Shown: piece after piece, positions 1-5,222 of the stretch
Position numbering within the stretch: the stretch's first letter is position 1
Layout of the letters: the number at the start of each line of letters is the position of its first letter
From: Gammaproteobacteria bacterium
GTDB taxonomy: Bacteria > Pseudomonadota > Gammaproteobacteria > Pseudomonadales > Azotimanducaceae
Assembly (NCBI GenBank): GCA_018667205.1
Contig: JABIVN010000422.1
Span: 1-5,222 of the forward strand
DNA length: 5,222 bases
Reading direction: 5' to 3'
Program-made: the position numbers and the translations under genes
Notes under the pieces: model-generated
The model's database searches: none
Told to the model about the DNA's origin: nothing
The model's input: only the letters and a program-made list of their open reading frames with translations

Positions 1-465
1 GCCTGAATCGCCTGAATCGCTCTCATCCTGGTCAGACGGCTCACCTTTTTCGCTAAGCTCTCCTTTACCCGGCCCCGGCTCACCTTCACTGCTGTTTGCC
101 CCATCCTCCAGAGTAACTCTTGCCTTTGCCTCAGCGACTGCCTCTCGATACTCCGCCATCACCAACGCCACCTCTCGCTCACTACCCTCACTCACGGGGG
201 CCAAGAGGGCTCTGAGCAATTCACTTTCATCTTTTTCGAACACGCCAACCCAGTCATCGACTCCGGAGAAATAGGCGGCAAAGGCCTGGTCAAAACGATC
301 GTAGTATTTTTCATCTTTGACCAGCGATAACCGGCTCAAGAAATAGAACTCGTCCTGGTCCGCGAAAATCAAACGATGACTGAAAATCGACAGCAGATCG
401 ATCAGCTCACGAATCGATATTGGCACGCGATGTCTACGTAGGTGCTCAAAGAAATCTAGTAACAT
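1..465 (-). CDS. CoxE-like VWA domain protein, N-terminal part (C-terminus beyond left edge)
   Basis: The frame is open from an ATG at 465 to the left edge, giving the first 155 residues. The N-terminus (MLLDFFEHLRRHRVPISIRE) followed by the stretch around residues 36-70 (FYFLSR, LVKDEKYYDRFDQAFAAYF) is the characteristic start of the CoxE-like VWA family (COG3825 type). Members run to roughly 380-400 residues and carry a metal-binding von Willebrand A domain at the C-terminus. That domain is outside the window, so it is inferred from the family. Residues about 98-118 look helical, and about 119-155 form an acidic, Ser/Gly/Glu/Pro-rich low-complexity linker. No signal peptide is seen, so the protein is probably cytoplasmic. 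Relatives usually act with a MoxR-type AAA+ ATPase as putative chaperone or metal-insertion pairs, but no ATPase gene lies just upstream here. No clear Shine-Dalgarno precedes the ATG; the start is chosen by family resemblance. Confidence 0.75.
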   Translation of the reverse strand, partial: MLLDFFEHLRRHRVPISIRELIDLLSIFSHRLIFADQDEFYFLSRLSLVKDEKYYDRFDQAFAAYFSGVDDWVGVFEKDESELLRALLAPVSEGSEREVALVMAEYREAVAEAKARVTLEDGANSSEGEPGPGKGELSEKGEPSDQDESDSGDSG

Positions 466-497
466 AAGGACAGAATGGTTCAGCTAATCAACGTTAA

Positions 498-528
498 AAC
501 GGCATACCGTTATTATAACGGACTGTCC
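498..528. repeat. Cluster of overlapping short palindromes upstream of the VWA gene
   Basis: Reading the plus strand, aacgg (498-502) is inverted as ccgtt (507-511). This second arm opens a perfect 15-base palindrome, ccgttat-t-ataacgg (507-521). Its end overlaps a third palindrome, ggac-t-gtcc (520-528). A fourth, aacgtt, lies at 490-495. The result is an alternating AACGG / CCGTT / AACGG series. Such spacing around a -10-like box is typical of a repressor or activator site, but no regulator is identified and the arms are short. The repeats are directly visible; the operator role is inference. Confidence 0.45.
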
Positions 529-540
529 AACGAGTGTATT
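512..540 (-). promoter_or_regulatory. Candidate sigma70-type promoter for the VWA gene
   Basis: The minus strand has a perfect TATAAT at 517-512, sitting in the centre of the 15-base palindrome. Its 3' end is 46 bases upstream of the ATG at 465. With a 17-base spacer the -35 position would be AATACA (540-535), which matches TTGACA at only three of six positions. The -10 is convincing on its own and the -35 is poor, so this could be an activator-dependent promoter or chance in an A/T-rich patch. Confidence 0.3.
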
Positions 541-662
541 CTGTTCGGGCTGAACTGAAAAGAAGCTCATACGCCAAAACTTCATGGGCGTCAGCAAAGG
601 CAGCGCGGTCGGGGTTGGCGTTTAGCGGTGTTATTTTACCTGCACCATCCTGACAGGTCAGT

Positions 663-695
663 GTGTGCCGCCGATGGCACACGGCGGCGGCACAC
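663..695. repeat. Inverted repeat with 11-bp arms (strong hairpin)
   Basis: gtgtgccgccg (663-673) pairs perfectly with cggcggcacac (685-695) around an 11-base loop. An alternative, mutually exclusive hairpin uses gtgtgcc (663-669) and ggcacac (676-682) with a 6-base loop. The right arm is contributed by the first two units of the adjoining tandem repeat. There is no T-run next to either stem, so this does not look like a standard intrinsic terminator. It lies about 120 bases past the stop of the crotonase-fold gene and could stabilise or attenuate a transcript; that role is inference. Confidence 0.5.
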
Positions 696-749
696 GGCGA
701 TGGCCCACGTCGATGGCCCACGTCGATGGCCCACGACGATAGCCCTCGC
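672..749. repeat. 13-bp tandem repeat, six copies
   Basis: The consensus unit is cgatggcccacgt. Copies begin at 672, 685, 698, 711, 724 and 737. Copies 3 and 4 are identical and copy 5 differs at one base. Copies 1, 2 and 6 differ at two, four and three bases, so identity is highest in the centre and decays at the edges, as in an array grown by slippage. Because 13 is not a multiple of three, the array does not encode a repeated peptide in any one frame, which argues against it being coding. It is likely length-variable between strains. No function can be assigned. Confidence 0.85.
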
Positions 750-816
750 CGAATCTTAGACTATGCCCCTTTTTAACAGCGCGGTTTTTATCAAGGCGAT
801 TGCGAACCTCGTAAGG

Positions 817-1611
817 CTAAACTCCTTTAAATACGGGTTTTCGTTTTTCTTTAAACGCCGCACGCCCTTCCTTATAATCGTCACTGTCAAAACAGCGGTT
901 GATCATCGTTGATATAGACTCAAGGTCCCGTCTCTCCGGGTCCTTGACCGCTTCGTTAATCGCCGCCTTCGCTGCCTTAACGGTCAGTGGCGCATTGGCC
1001 GCTATCAGCGCAGCGTAATCTCTCACGGCAAGTTCAAGCTCATCGATCTCACAAACCCGATTAACCAGGCCCATCTGGAAGGCTTCATCTGCCGCCATAA
1101 ACCTCGCTGAGAACATAATGTCTTTTGCCCGCGATGAACCAACCAGCTCCGTGAGACGCTTGAGCCCTTCATACTCATAACCAAGACCCAGCTTCGCAGC
1201 CGGTATGCCAAAAGTTGAATCCGGCGTCGCAAAGCGAACATCAGCGCTTAGCGCCGTCGCAAGGCCGCCACCGATGCAAAAGCCTTGGATCATCGCAATC
1301 AGCGGTTTATCCAAATTGACCAACCACCGGTTAGCGCTGGCTGCGACTTTTCCGTAAGATTCTTTCTGCGCGGCGCTAGAACGTTTAGCGTCAAACTCTG
1401 AAATATCAGCGCCCGATACGAAAGCTTTGTCGCCAGCACCCTTCATCACTACCACTCGTACACGGTCATCAAGCTGAAAAGCTTCCAAAATAGTCGCGAG
1501 CCCCTCCCACATTTCCAATGAGATCGCGTTACGACGCTCAGGACTATTGAATGTCACCCAGCCAATCCCATCTTCCACGTGAGCCAGCATTTTCTTGGTT
1601 TTTAGTTCCAT
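817..1611 (-). CDS. Crotonase-fold (enoyl-CoA hydratase/isomerase family) protein lacking both classical catalytic Glu
   Basis: The 264-residue length is normal for the crotonase superfamily, which acts on acyl-CoA thioesters in the cytoplasm. The oxyanion-hole elements are intact: SGADISEF around residues 66-73 (backbone NH of Ala68) and GFCIGGGLATALSAD at 110-124 (Gly115). The C-terminal AAFKEKRKPVFKG tail is typical. Aligned by eye to rat mitochondrial hydratase, the position of Glu144 is Ala118 and that of Glu164 is Ala138 (FGIPAAKLGLGY, 134-145), so neither acid/base of the hydratase is present. Glu146 and Glu148 lie in the loop just after and might substitute. Simple hydratase activity is therefore doubtful; isomerase, thioesterase, decarboxylase or another crotonase reaction is open. 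The start is 12 bases after the CoA-transferase stop, with AGAGAG as a likely ribosome site, so the two genes are cotranscribed. It is the last gene of its unit. Confidence 0.9.
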   Translation of the reverse strand: MELKTKKMLAHVEDGIGWVTFNSPERRNAISLEMWEGLATILEAFQLDDRVRVVVMKGAGDKAFVSGADISEFDAKRSSAAQKESYGKVAASANRWLVNLDKPLIAMIQGFCIGGGLATALSADVRFATPDSTFGIPAAKLGLGYEYEGLKRLTELVGSSRAKDIMFSARFMAADEAFQMGLVNRVCEIDELELAVRDYAALIAANAPLTVKAAKAAINEAVKDPERRDLESISTMINRCFDSDDYKEGRAAFKEKRKPVFKGV

Positions 1612-1623
1612 CGTTGGTTCTCT

Positions 1624-2805
1624 CTAAATAGCACCCGTTAGCCTTAGCCGATTAATGTCTTCAGCATTAAAACCCATTTCAATCAGGACCTCATCCGTGT
1701 GCTCACCGAGCACAGGACCGGGTCGTTCGAAATGATCACTGAGCGGGAATGTACTAATGTTTATTGGTGAACGAACAAGGTCGAAATCACCGGTCTCTTC
1801 GCGGCTGGTGGTGCGACGCATTTTTAGTGATTGAACATGCTCATCTTCAAATGCTTCAGCAATGTCGTATATTGGCCCACACGGACAACCAGCAGCGTTA
1901 GCGAGTTGCACCAGCTCAGCCGTCATCATGCCGGTCGTAATTCCGTTGATCGATTGCCATAGTTCATGGCGATTAACAATTCTTGCTTTAGCGCTCCTGA
2001 ACTTTTCGTCCTCTGCAAGCTCCGGTTGCCCTAGGGCGGTCGTCAATGCACCGAACATCTTGTTGGTGCTCGCCGCCAAATTGACCATGCCATCTGACGT
2101 ATAAAAGACACCCATCGGAGAATTCGTAGGGTGGTTGTTGCCCTCTTGACCTGCGACTTCACCAGCCATGGTGTACCTGGCGCCCTGAAAATCCAGCTTA
2201 CTTAGCATCGACTCAAGCAGAGAAGTATGGACCCAGCTTCCTTCACCGGTTTTTTCCCGGTGAAGCAGCGCCATCAGGATCCCCTGCCCCAAGAACATAC
2301 CGGCGGACGTATCACTGATGGCAATGCCGACCCGCATCGGGCCTTCTCCCGGCTGCCCTGTAATAGACATAAGACCACTCATGCCCTGCACAACTTGATC
2401 AACGCCCGGGCGTTCACTGTAAGGGCCTTCCTGACCAAACCCGGATACGCTCGCATAAACGATGCCGGGGTTAACTTTTTTGACAGCTTCAAAGTCGACG
2501 CCCAATCGATATTTCACATCCTTGCGGAAGTTTTCGACCACGACATCAGCCTTCGCGGCTAATTTTAAAAACAACGCGAGTCCATCAGCGGACTTCAGGT
2601 TAATCGTTATGCCGCGTTTATTACGATGGAGGTTCTGTGAATCAGGGCTCAGCCGACCACCGGTAACATCCCCGATTTTCGCCTCGAGTGGCGGTTCAAT
2701 TCGGATCACGTTTGCGCCCCAATCTGCAAGCAGTCGGACCGCAGTGGGTCCCGCTCGAGCAATCGTCAGATCCAGGACGGTGTAGTCAGATAGCGGCAGG
2801 CTCAT
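1624..2805 (-). CDS. CaiB/BaiF (class III, formyl-CoA transferase family) CoA-transferase
   Basis: The 393-residue length is typical of the family, whose members move CoA from a donor thioester to a carboxylic acid in the cytoplasm. Recognisable blocks in order are VLDLTIARAGPTAVRLLADWGANVIRIEPP (10-39), HRNKRGITINLK (60-71), VENFRKDV (90-97), ASVSGFGQEGPYSERPGVDQ (118-137), and GPMRVGIAISDTSAG (155-169). Asp165 in that last block aligns with the catalytic aspartate that forms the mixed anhydride (Asp169 of formyl-CoA transferase). The C-terminal RPGPVLGEHTDEVL (361-374) closes the fold. Acid substrate and CoA donor cannot be read from the sequence. The ATG overlaps the DUF3014 stop as ATGA and has no good Shine-Dalgarno of its own, so translation is probably coupled to that gene. 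The crotonase-fold gene downstream probably uses the CoA ester made here. The protein looks intact. Confidence 0.93.
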   Translation of the reverse strand: MSLPLSDYTVLDLTIARAGPTAVRLLADWGANVIRIEPPLEAKIGDVTGGRLSPDSQNLHRNKRGITINLKSADGLALFLKLAAKADVVVENFRKDVKYRLGVDFEAVKKVNPGIVYASVSGFGQEGPYSERPGVDQVVQGMSGLMSITGQPGEGPMRVGIAISDTSAGMFLGQGILMALLHREKTGEGSWVHTSLLESMLSKLDFQGARYTMAGEVAGQEGNNHPTNSPMGVFYTSDGMVNLAASTNKMFGALTTALGQPELAEDEKFRSAKARIVNRHELWQSINGITTGMMTAELVQLANAAGCPCGPIYDIAEAFEDEHVQSLKMRRTTSREETGDFDLVRSPINISTFPLSDHFERPGPVLGEHTDEVLIEMGFNAEDINRLRLTGAI

Positions 2806-3659
2806 TTGTCCAGAATAGCACGCAGTTCCAGCGCAATTTCACTGATTTTAGCCTGCAGCAATCGGGTATTTGTCGGCCCCATTCGTACTAGCTGTTTCTG
2901 CGCCGCACTTAAGGATTCAAGTTTAGGGTCAGCAAACCTATACATAACAACTGGTTGAACAAGGCGAATTTGTCCTTCAATAATTGGCGTCTCCAGTAAT
3001 CGACCAATCGCCTGGAACATCACATCATCGAAGGCCTGGTTACCGTAGCCGAGTTCCGCGTGAGCATCTTGAACAAGCGGGCGGAGTAAATGGTAGAACT
3101 CAGCCGCTCTTTTAGCGTCAATGGAAACCGCAATCTCAACAAACGGCGTGTACCTGCTATAGGATGCATGATCTAGTTCGATCGTTTTTTCATCTACCTT
3201 CCGAACCAGGAACGGGCCTCCAGGGGCCAGTGACCTGACGGGTTCTTTGGCAATCTGCCCGCGAGCAACGTTGTCAGTAAAGGCAACAAACTTTCGGATC
3301 AGCTGGTTAGGTGCCAGCCAGGCGTTGACACCTTCGCGTCTCGTCAGACTGACCACACCTTCCCTGAATAGCTGATCACTGTCGTCCAACACAGGCAACA
3401 CAAAATCGGGCTTTTCTTCTTCGACCTGCACTTCGTTCAACGGTACAACCTGAGGCTCGGGCTCAGGTTCGGGTTCGGGTTCGGGTTCGGGTAGAGACAC
3501 CGGTATTACAGCTTCCACGACCCCAGGTATTTCGATTTTTTCTACGACCGGCGGTTCAGGTGTACTGGTCATCACGAAGTAACCGACCACGCCAACAATC
3601 GCCACCAACACAATGATGAACATGATCACTATCGGTCTACTATCTCTGCTATCGGCCAT
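2802..3659 (-). CDS. DUF3014 family single-pass membrane protein
   Basis: The protein has 285 residues. Residues 1-8 are polar and about 9-30 form one hydrophobic membrane segment (IVIMFIIVLVAIVGVVGYFV). A Pro/Glu/Val-rich stalk follows, including an uninterrupted (Pro-Glu)n run at about 57-69. The rest, from about residue 88, matches what I know of DUF3014: LDDSDQLFREG, LIRKFVAFTDNVARGQIAKE (120-139), LAPGGPFLVR, then SYSRYTPFVE (166-175), FYHLLRPLVQDAHAELGY (188-205) and RFADPKLESLSAAQKQLVRMGP (241-262). The likely topology is N-in with the domain in the periplasm, anchored to the inner membrane. No biochemical function is established for the family to my knowledge. AGGAAA (3669-3664) is a good ribosome site for this ATG. 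It overlaps the CoA-transferase by four bases, an arrangement with no evident functional logic. Confidence 0.88.
   Translation of the reverse strand: MADSRDSRPIVIMFIIVLVAIVGVVGYFVMTSTPEPPVVEKIEIPGVVEAVIPVSLPEPEPEPEPEPEPQVVPLNEVQVEEEKPDFVLPVLDDSDQLFREGVVSLTRREGVNAWLAPNQLIRKFVAFTDNVARGQIAKEPVRSLAPGGPFLVRKVDEKTIELDHASYSRYTPFVEIAVSIDAKRAAEFYHLLRPLVQDAHAELGYGNQAFDDVMFQAIGRLLETPIIEGQIRLVQPVVMYRFADPKLESLSAAQKQLVRMGPTNTRLLQAKISEIALELRAILDK
3454..3492. repeat. Hexanucleotide repeat encoding a Pro-Glu run
   Basis: Six units of a 6-base repeat (plus-strand consensus ggttcg; the first two are ggctcg and ggctca) plus a half unit lie inside the DUF3014 gene. They encode the Pro-Glu tract just after the membrane anchor, around residues 57-69. 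Because the unit is two codons long, slippage changes the stalk length without shifting frame. Four adjacent units (3466-3489) are identical, consistent with recent expansion. Confidence 0.85.
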
Positions 3660-3663
3660 CAGC

Positions 3664-3706
3664 TTTCCTAATCTCGAGTGCCCCTATTGTATTCATCATT
3701 GTGAAT
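3664..3706 (-). promoter_or_regulatory. Weak promoter-like signals before the DUF3014/CoA-transferase/crotonase unit
   Basis: The 146-base gap between the aldolase stop and this start is the natural place for a promoter. On the minus strand a TACAAT box (3691-3686) lies 26 bases before the ATG, with the ribosome site AGGAAA (3669-3664) between them. Directly upstream is an imperfect operator-like inverted repeat, attca (3691-3695) and tgaat (3702-3706). The -35 position at 17 bases reads GCTGCT, a poor match. A second TACAAT at 3748-3743 also lacks a good -35. I see no clear terminator for the upstream pair in this gap, so read-through from mtnA is possible. Confidence 0.25.
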
Positions 3707-3805
3707 AAAGCAGCGATAAAAAGTCAGTTTTTGATTCTTTCCATTGTATCTTCAGAATACGTCAGATTTTCGCTCTCTTTGAGCATCACCAAACTTGATC
3801 CAGGA

Positions 3806-4420
3806 CTAGGTAAGCGCCCTTGCCCTGACCAGTTCATGCACCATTAACTGACCGGCTTCCGCTAATGACCTTCCGAAGGTAAAGACCCCATCTTCGTGCC
3901 CACCCATTGAAAATATACCCGGAGACGCCATATTCGTGATCAGCCGCCTGACCTCTTTAGCCATTTCTGGCGTTCCATAGGCGACGGTCTCATCTGTCAC
4001 CGCGATACCCAATTCAGCCGAATTCCGCCAGATACTAGGGCTGTGGGCATGCAACGCACATGTCACTGATTCATGAACGTCATAAATAGAGGCATGAGAC
4101 AATGATTCCGACGATGGCTTGACCGACCCCTTGGCATCCACTGCATTACGCTCCAGGTTCCAAGTTTCGCAGACCGCATAGTCATCCAGGGTGACAGCCT
4201 CAAGTCGTCCTGTCTGGGTTCCGGAAATGACAAACCCACCAGCACAACGCTGCGATATGTTGCCGAACCCGTACCCATCATATCGGCCGGGGATTTGGCC
4301 TAACAACCCAAGCTCTTTAAGCACGGTCCGCCAGGCAGACAACTCAGCCACATTGACGCCCACTACTCTCTCGGTGCGGAAAGTCAGGTTGAATTTAATG
4401 ACGCCTTCAGTCTCTGCCAT
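3806..4420 (-). CDS. Class II aldolase/adducin family protein, next to mtnA
   Basis: The protein has 204 residues, a full-length class II aldolase fold. Visible motifs are YGFGNIS (50-56, phosphate loop), SGTQTG (66-71), KPSSESLSHASIYD (101-114), ALHAHSPSIW (122-131) and MGGHEDGVFTFG (172-183). Glu105, His124 and His126 have the same spacing as Glu73, His92 and His94 of L-fuculose-1-phosphate aldolase, and His175 is the likely third zinc ligand. The catalytic apparatus therefore seems complete. It starts 3 bases after the mtnA stop, with AAGGA inside the end of mtnA as ribosome site, so the two are cotranscribed. This suggests it acts on methylthioribulose-1-phosphate, either as a dehydratase (MtnB role) or as an aldolase giving dihydroxyacetone phosphate and methylthioacetaldehyde (Ald2 role). 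The sequence is not close to the MtnB or APIP sequences I recall, so no symbol is given. Confidence 0.85.
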   Translation of the reverse strand: MAETEGVIKFNLTFRTERVVGVNVAELSAWRTVLKELGLLGQIPGRYDGYGFGNISQRCAGGFVISGTQTGRLEAVTLDDYAVCETWNLERNAVDAKGSVKPSSESLSHASIYDVHESVTCALHAHSPSIWRNSAELGIAVTDETVAYGTPEMAKEVRRLITNMASPGIFSMGGHEDGVFTFGRSLAEAGQLMVHELVRARALT

Positions 4421-4423
4421 CAG

Positions 4424-5222
4424 TTAATCCTTCATTACTTTAGCAATTGATTCAATGTAGGGCGGCTCAAGCAACCCTGCATCGGTAATAATACCGGTGA
4501 TCAGTTTATGGGGTGTAACGTCAAACGCAGGGGACCTCGCGGCAACACCAATCGGCGCGATCTGGTGTCCTGCATACTCTTTAACTTCCGAAGGGTCCCG
4601 TTCTTCAATCTCAATATCGGCACCAGAGTTTGTTTCTATATCCACTGTTGAAAGGGGGACCGCCACATAAAAGGGGATCGAAAAATACTGGCAAAGAATC
4701 GCCAGGTTCATTGTGCCAATTTTGTTGGCAGTGTCACCGTTCGCCGCGATCCGGTCTGCTCCCACGATCACCATGTCGACTTTCCCTTCTGACATAATGT
4801 GGGCAGCCATATTGTCTGAAATTAGCGTGCAATCTACGTCGTTACGATGCAACTCATACGCGGTCAGTCTTGCGCCCTGCAGCAGCGGCCTTGTTTCATC
4901 GACAAACACGTGAACCTTTACACCCTTCTGACGGGCGCGGTAGATTGGCGCGAGCGCCGTGCCAAGCTCAGATACAGCGAGACTACCGGCGTTACAGTGG
5001 GTCAGCAAATTCGGATAAGCCTCCACCAATGGCAATCCAACATCCGCGATGGCATTGCATGCCACCCTGTCTTCCTCGTGGATTGACTGTGCTTCCTGTA
5101 ATAAATCCGCAAACAGACTGGCATCGTTAAGACAACGCTGCTCATACTGACGCATCCGGTTTACGGCCCAGGCAAGGTTGACCGCCGTCGGCCTTGCACT
5201 GATCAGGTAGTCACATCGCTCA
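4424..5222 (-). CDS. mtnA: S-methyl-5-thioribose-1-phosphate isomerase, N-terminus beyond right edge
   Basis: This enzyme converts methylthioribose-1-phosphate to methylthioribulose-1-phosphate in the methionine salvage pathway, in the cytoplasm. The frame stays open to the window edge: upstream of the ATG at 5155 it reads DYLISARPTAVNLAWAVNRM, a conserved MtnA block, so that ATG is internal and the gene is cut rather than short. The visible part is 265 residues. Signature blocks are LTHCNAGSLA, VFVDETRPLLQGARLTAYEL, DNMAAHIM, VGADRIAANGDTANKIGT and IEERDPSEV. The Cys in THCNAG and the Asp in GADRIA are 80 residues apart, the same spacing as catalytic Cys160 and Asp240 of Bacillus subtilis MtnA. 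By that numbering about 84 N-terminal residues are missing. It belongs to the eIF2B-alpha-like fold family, but the DNMAAHIM and IEERDPSEV blocks point to MtnA rather than a ribose-1,5-bisphosphate isomerase. Confidence 0.95.
   Translation of the reverse strand, partial: ERCDYLISARPTAVNLAWAVNRMRQYEQRCLNDASLFADLLQEAQSIHEEDRVACNAIADVGLPLVEAYPNLLTHCNAGSLAVSELGTALAPIYRARQKGVKVHVFVDETRPLLQGARLTAYELHRNDVDCTLISDNMAAHIMSEGKVDMVIVGADRIAANGDTANKIGTMNLAILCQYFSIPFYVAVPLSTVDIETNSGADIEIEERDPSEVKEYAGHQIAPIGVAARSPAFDVTPHKLITGIITDAGLLEPPYIESIAKVMKD

Larger units (their letters stand above)
466..816. other. 351-base intergenic spacer, structured, no convincing gene
   Basis: This is the only stretch longer than 300 bases without a supported gene. 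It separates the stop of the crotonase-fold gene from the start of the VWA gene. From right to left it contains: about 65 bases (752-816) with runs of A/T but no clean stem-loop plus T-run that I would call a terminator; a 13-bp tandem repeat array (672-749) overlapping a strong inverted repeat (663-695); plain sequence; and a group of short palindromes around a TATAAT box (490-528). A minus-strand frame of 75 codons (494-721, GTG start) crosses the array. I do not call it a gene because its start lies inside the repeats and I recognise no family. Its downstream part (about 497-650) does have coding-like codon choice, so a decayed gene remnant is possible. Confidence 0.6.

Noticed and set aside
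494..721. 75-codon minus-strand frame in the spacer as a real gene
   Set aside because: The start is a GTG inside the 13-bp tandem array, the first part is a by-product of repeats read out of phase, there is no Shine-Dalgarno, and no family is recognised. Kept only as a possible remnant.
672..749. CRISPR array
   Set aside because: Units are contiguous 13-mers without spacers and no cas gene is nearby.
752..816. Intrinsic terminator after the crotonase-fold gene
   Set aside because: There are A/T runs but no stem of useful length next to a T-run in the transcribed direction; the best candidates have only 3-4 base pairs.
1862..2891. Several plus-strand frames of 67-111 codons opposite the CoA-transferase gene
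   Set aside because: They are antisense to a well-supported gene, overlap each other, and show no recognisable domain.
3771..3786. Terminator hairpin after the aldolase gene (gctc/gagc stem)
   Set aside because: The stem is only four base pairs and no T-run follows on the transcribed strand.
4191..5130. Plus-strand frames opposite the aldolase and mtnA genes
   Set aside because: They are shadows of strongly conserved minus-strand genes with no family resemblance.
4424..5155. MtnA as a complete short protein starting at the ATG at 5155
   Set aside because: The frame is open to the window edge and the 22 codons upstream encode conserved MtnA sequence, so the ATG is internal and the gene is simply cut by the window.

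Overview
The window looks like ordinary chromosome from a proteobacterium, most likely a gammaproteobacterium and possibly marine. This rests on the protein families (DUF3014 membrane protein, CoxE-like VWA protein, MtnA, CaiB/crotonase pair) and on the balanced base composition. No rRNA or marker gene is present, so the assignment is an inference. All six genes I can support lie on the minus strand, so transcription runs from the right edge to the left edge. Two genes are cut by the window: mtnA lacks its N-terminus at the right edge, and the VWA gene lacks its C-terminus at the left edge.

Right part (about 3806-5222): mtnA (methylthioribose-1-phosphate isomerase) is followed after 3 bases by a class II aldolase/adducin-family gene. 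Together they look like a methionine-salvage or methylthioadenosine-disposal pair. MtnA makes methylthioribulose-1-phosphate, and the aldolase-fold enzyme would dehydrate or cleave it.

Middle part (817-3805): after a 146-base gap with weak promoter-like signals comes a tightly packed three-gene unit. It holds a DUF3014 single-pass membrane protein, a class III (CaiB/BaiF) CoA-transferase whose start overlaps the DUF3014 stop (ATGA), and 12 bases later a crotonase-fold protein. The CoA-transferase and crotonase would act in sequence on a carboxylic acid and its CoA thioester. The crotonase lacks both glutamates used by classical enoyl-CoA hydratases, so its reaction is uncertain. The role of the membrane protein in the unit is unknown.

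Left part (1-816): a 351-base stretch without a convincing gene holds a six-copy 13-bp tandem repeat with strong hairpin potential and a cluster of small palindromes around a TATAAT box. Beyond it begins a CoxE-like VWA protein that runs off the window.

I see no mobile element, CRISPR array, tRNA or rRNA, and nothing that amounts to a clearly new system. The points most worth following up are the glutamate-less crotonase, the aldolase beside mtnA, and the structured spacer at 466-816.
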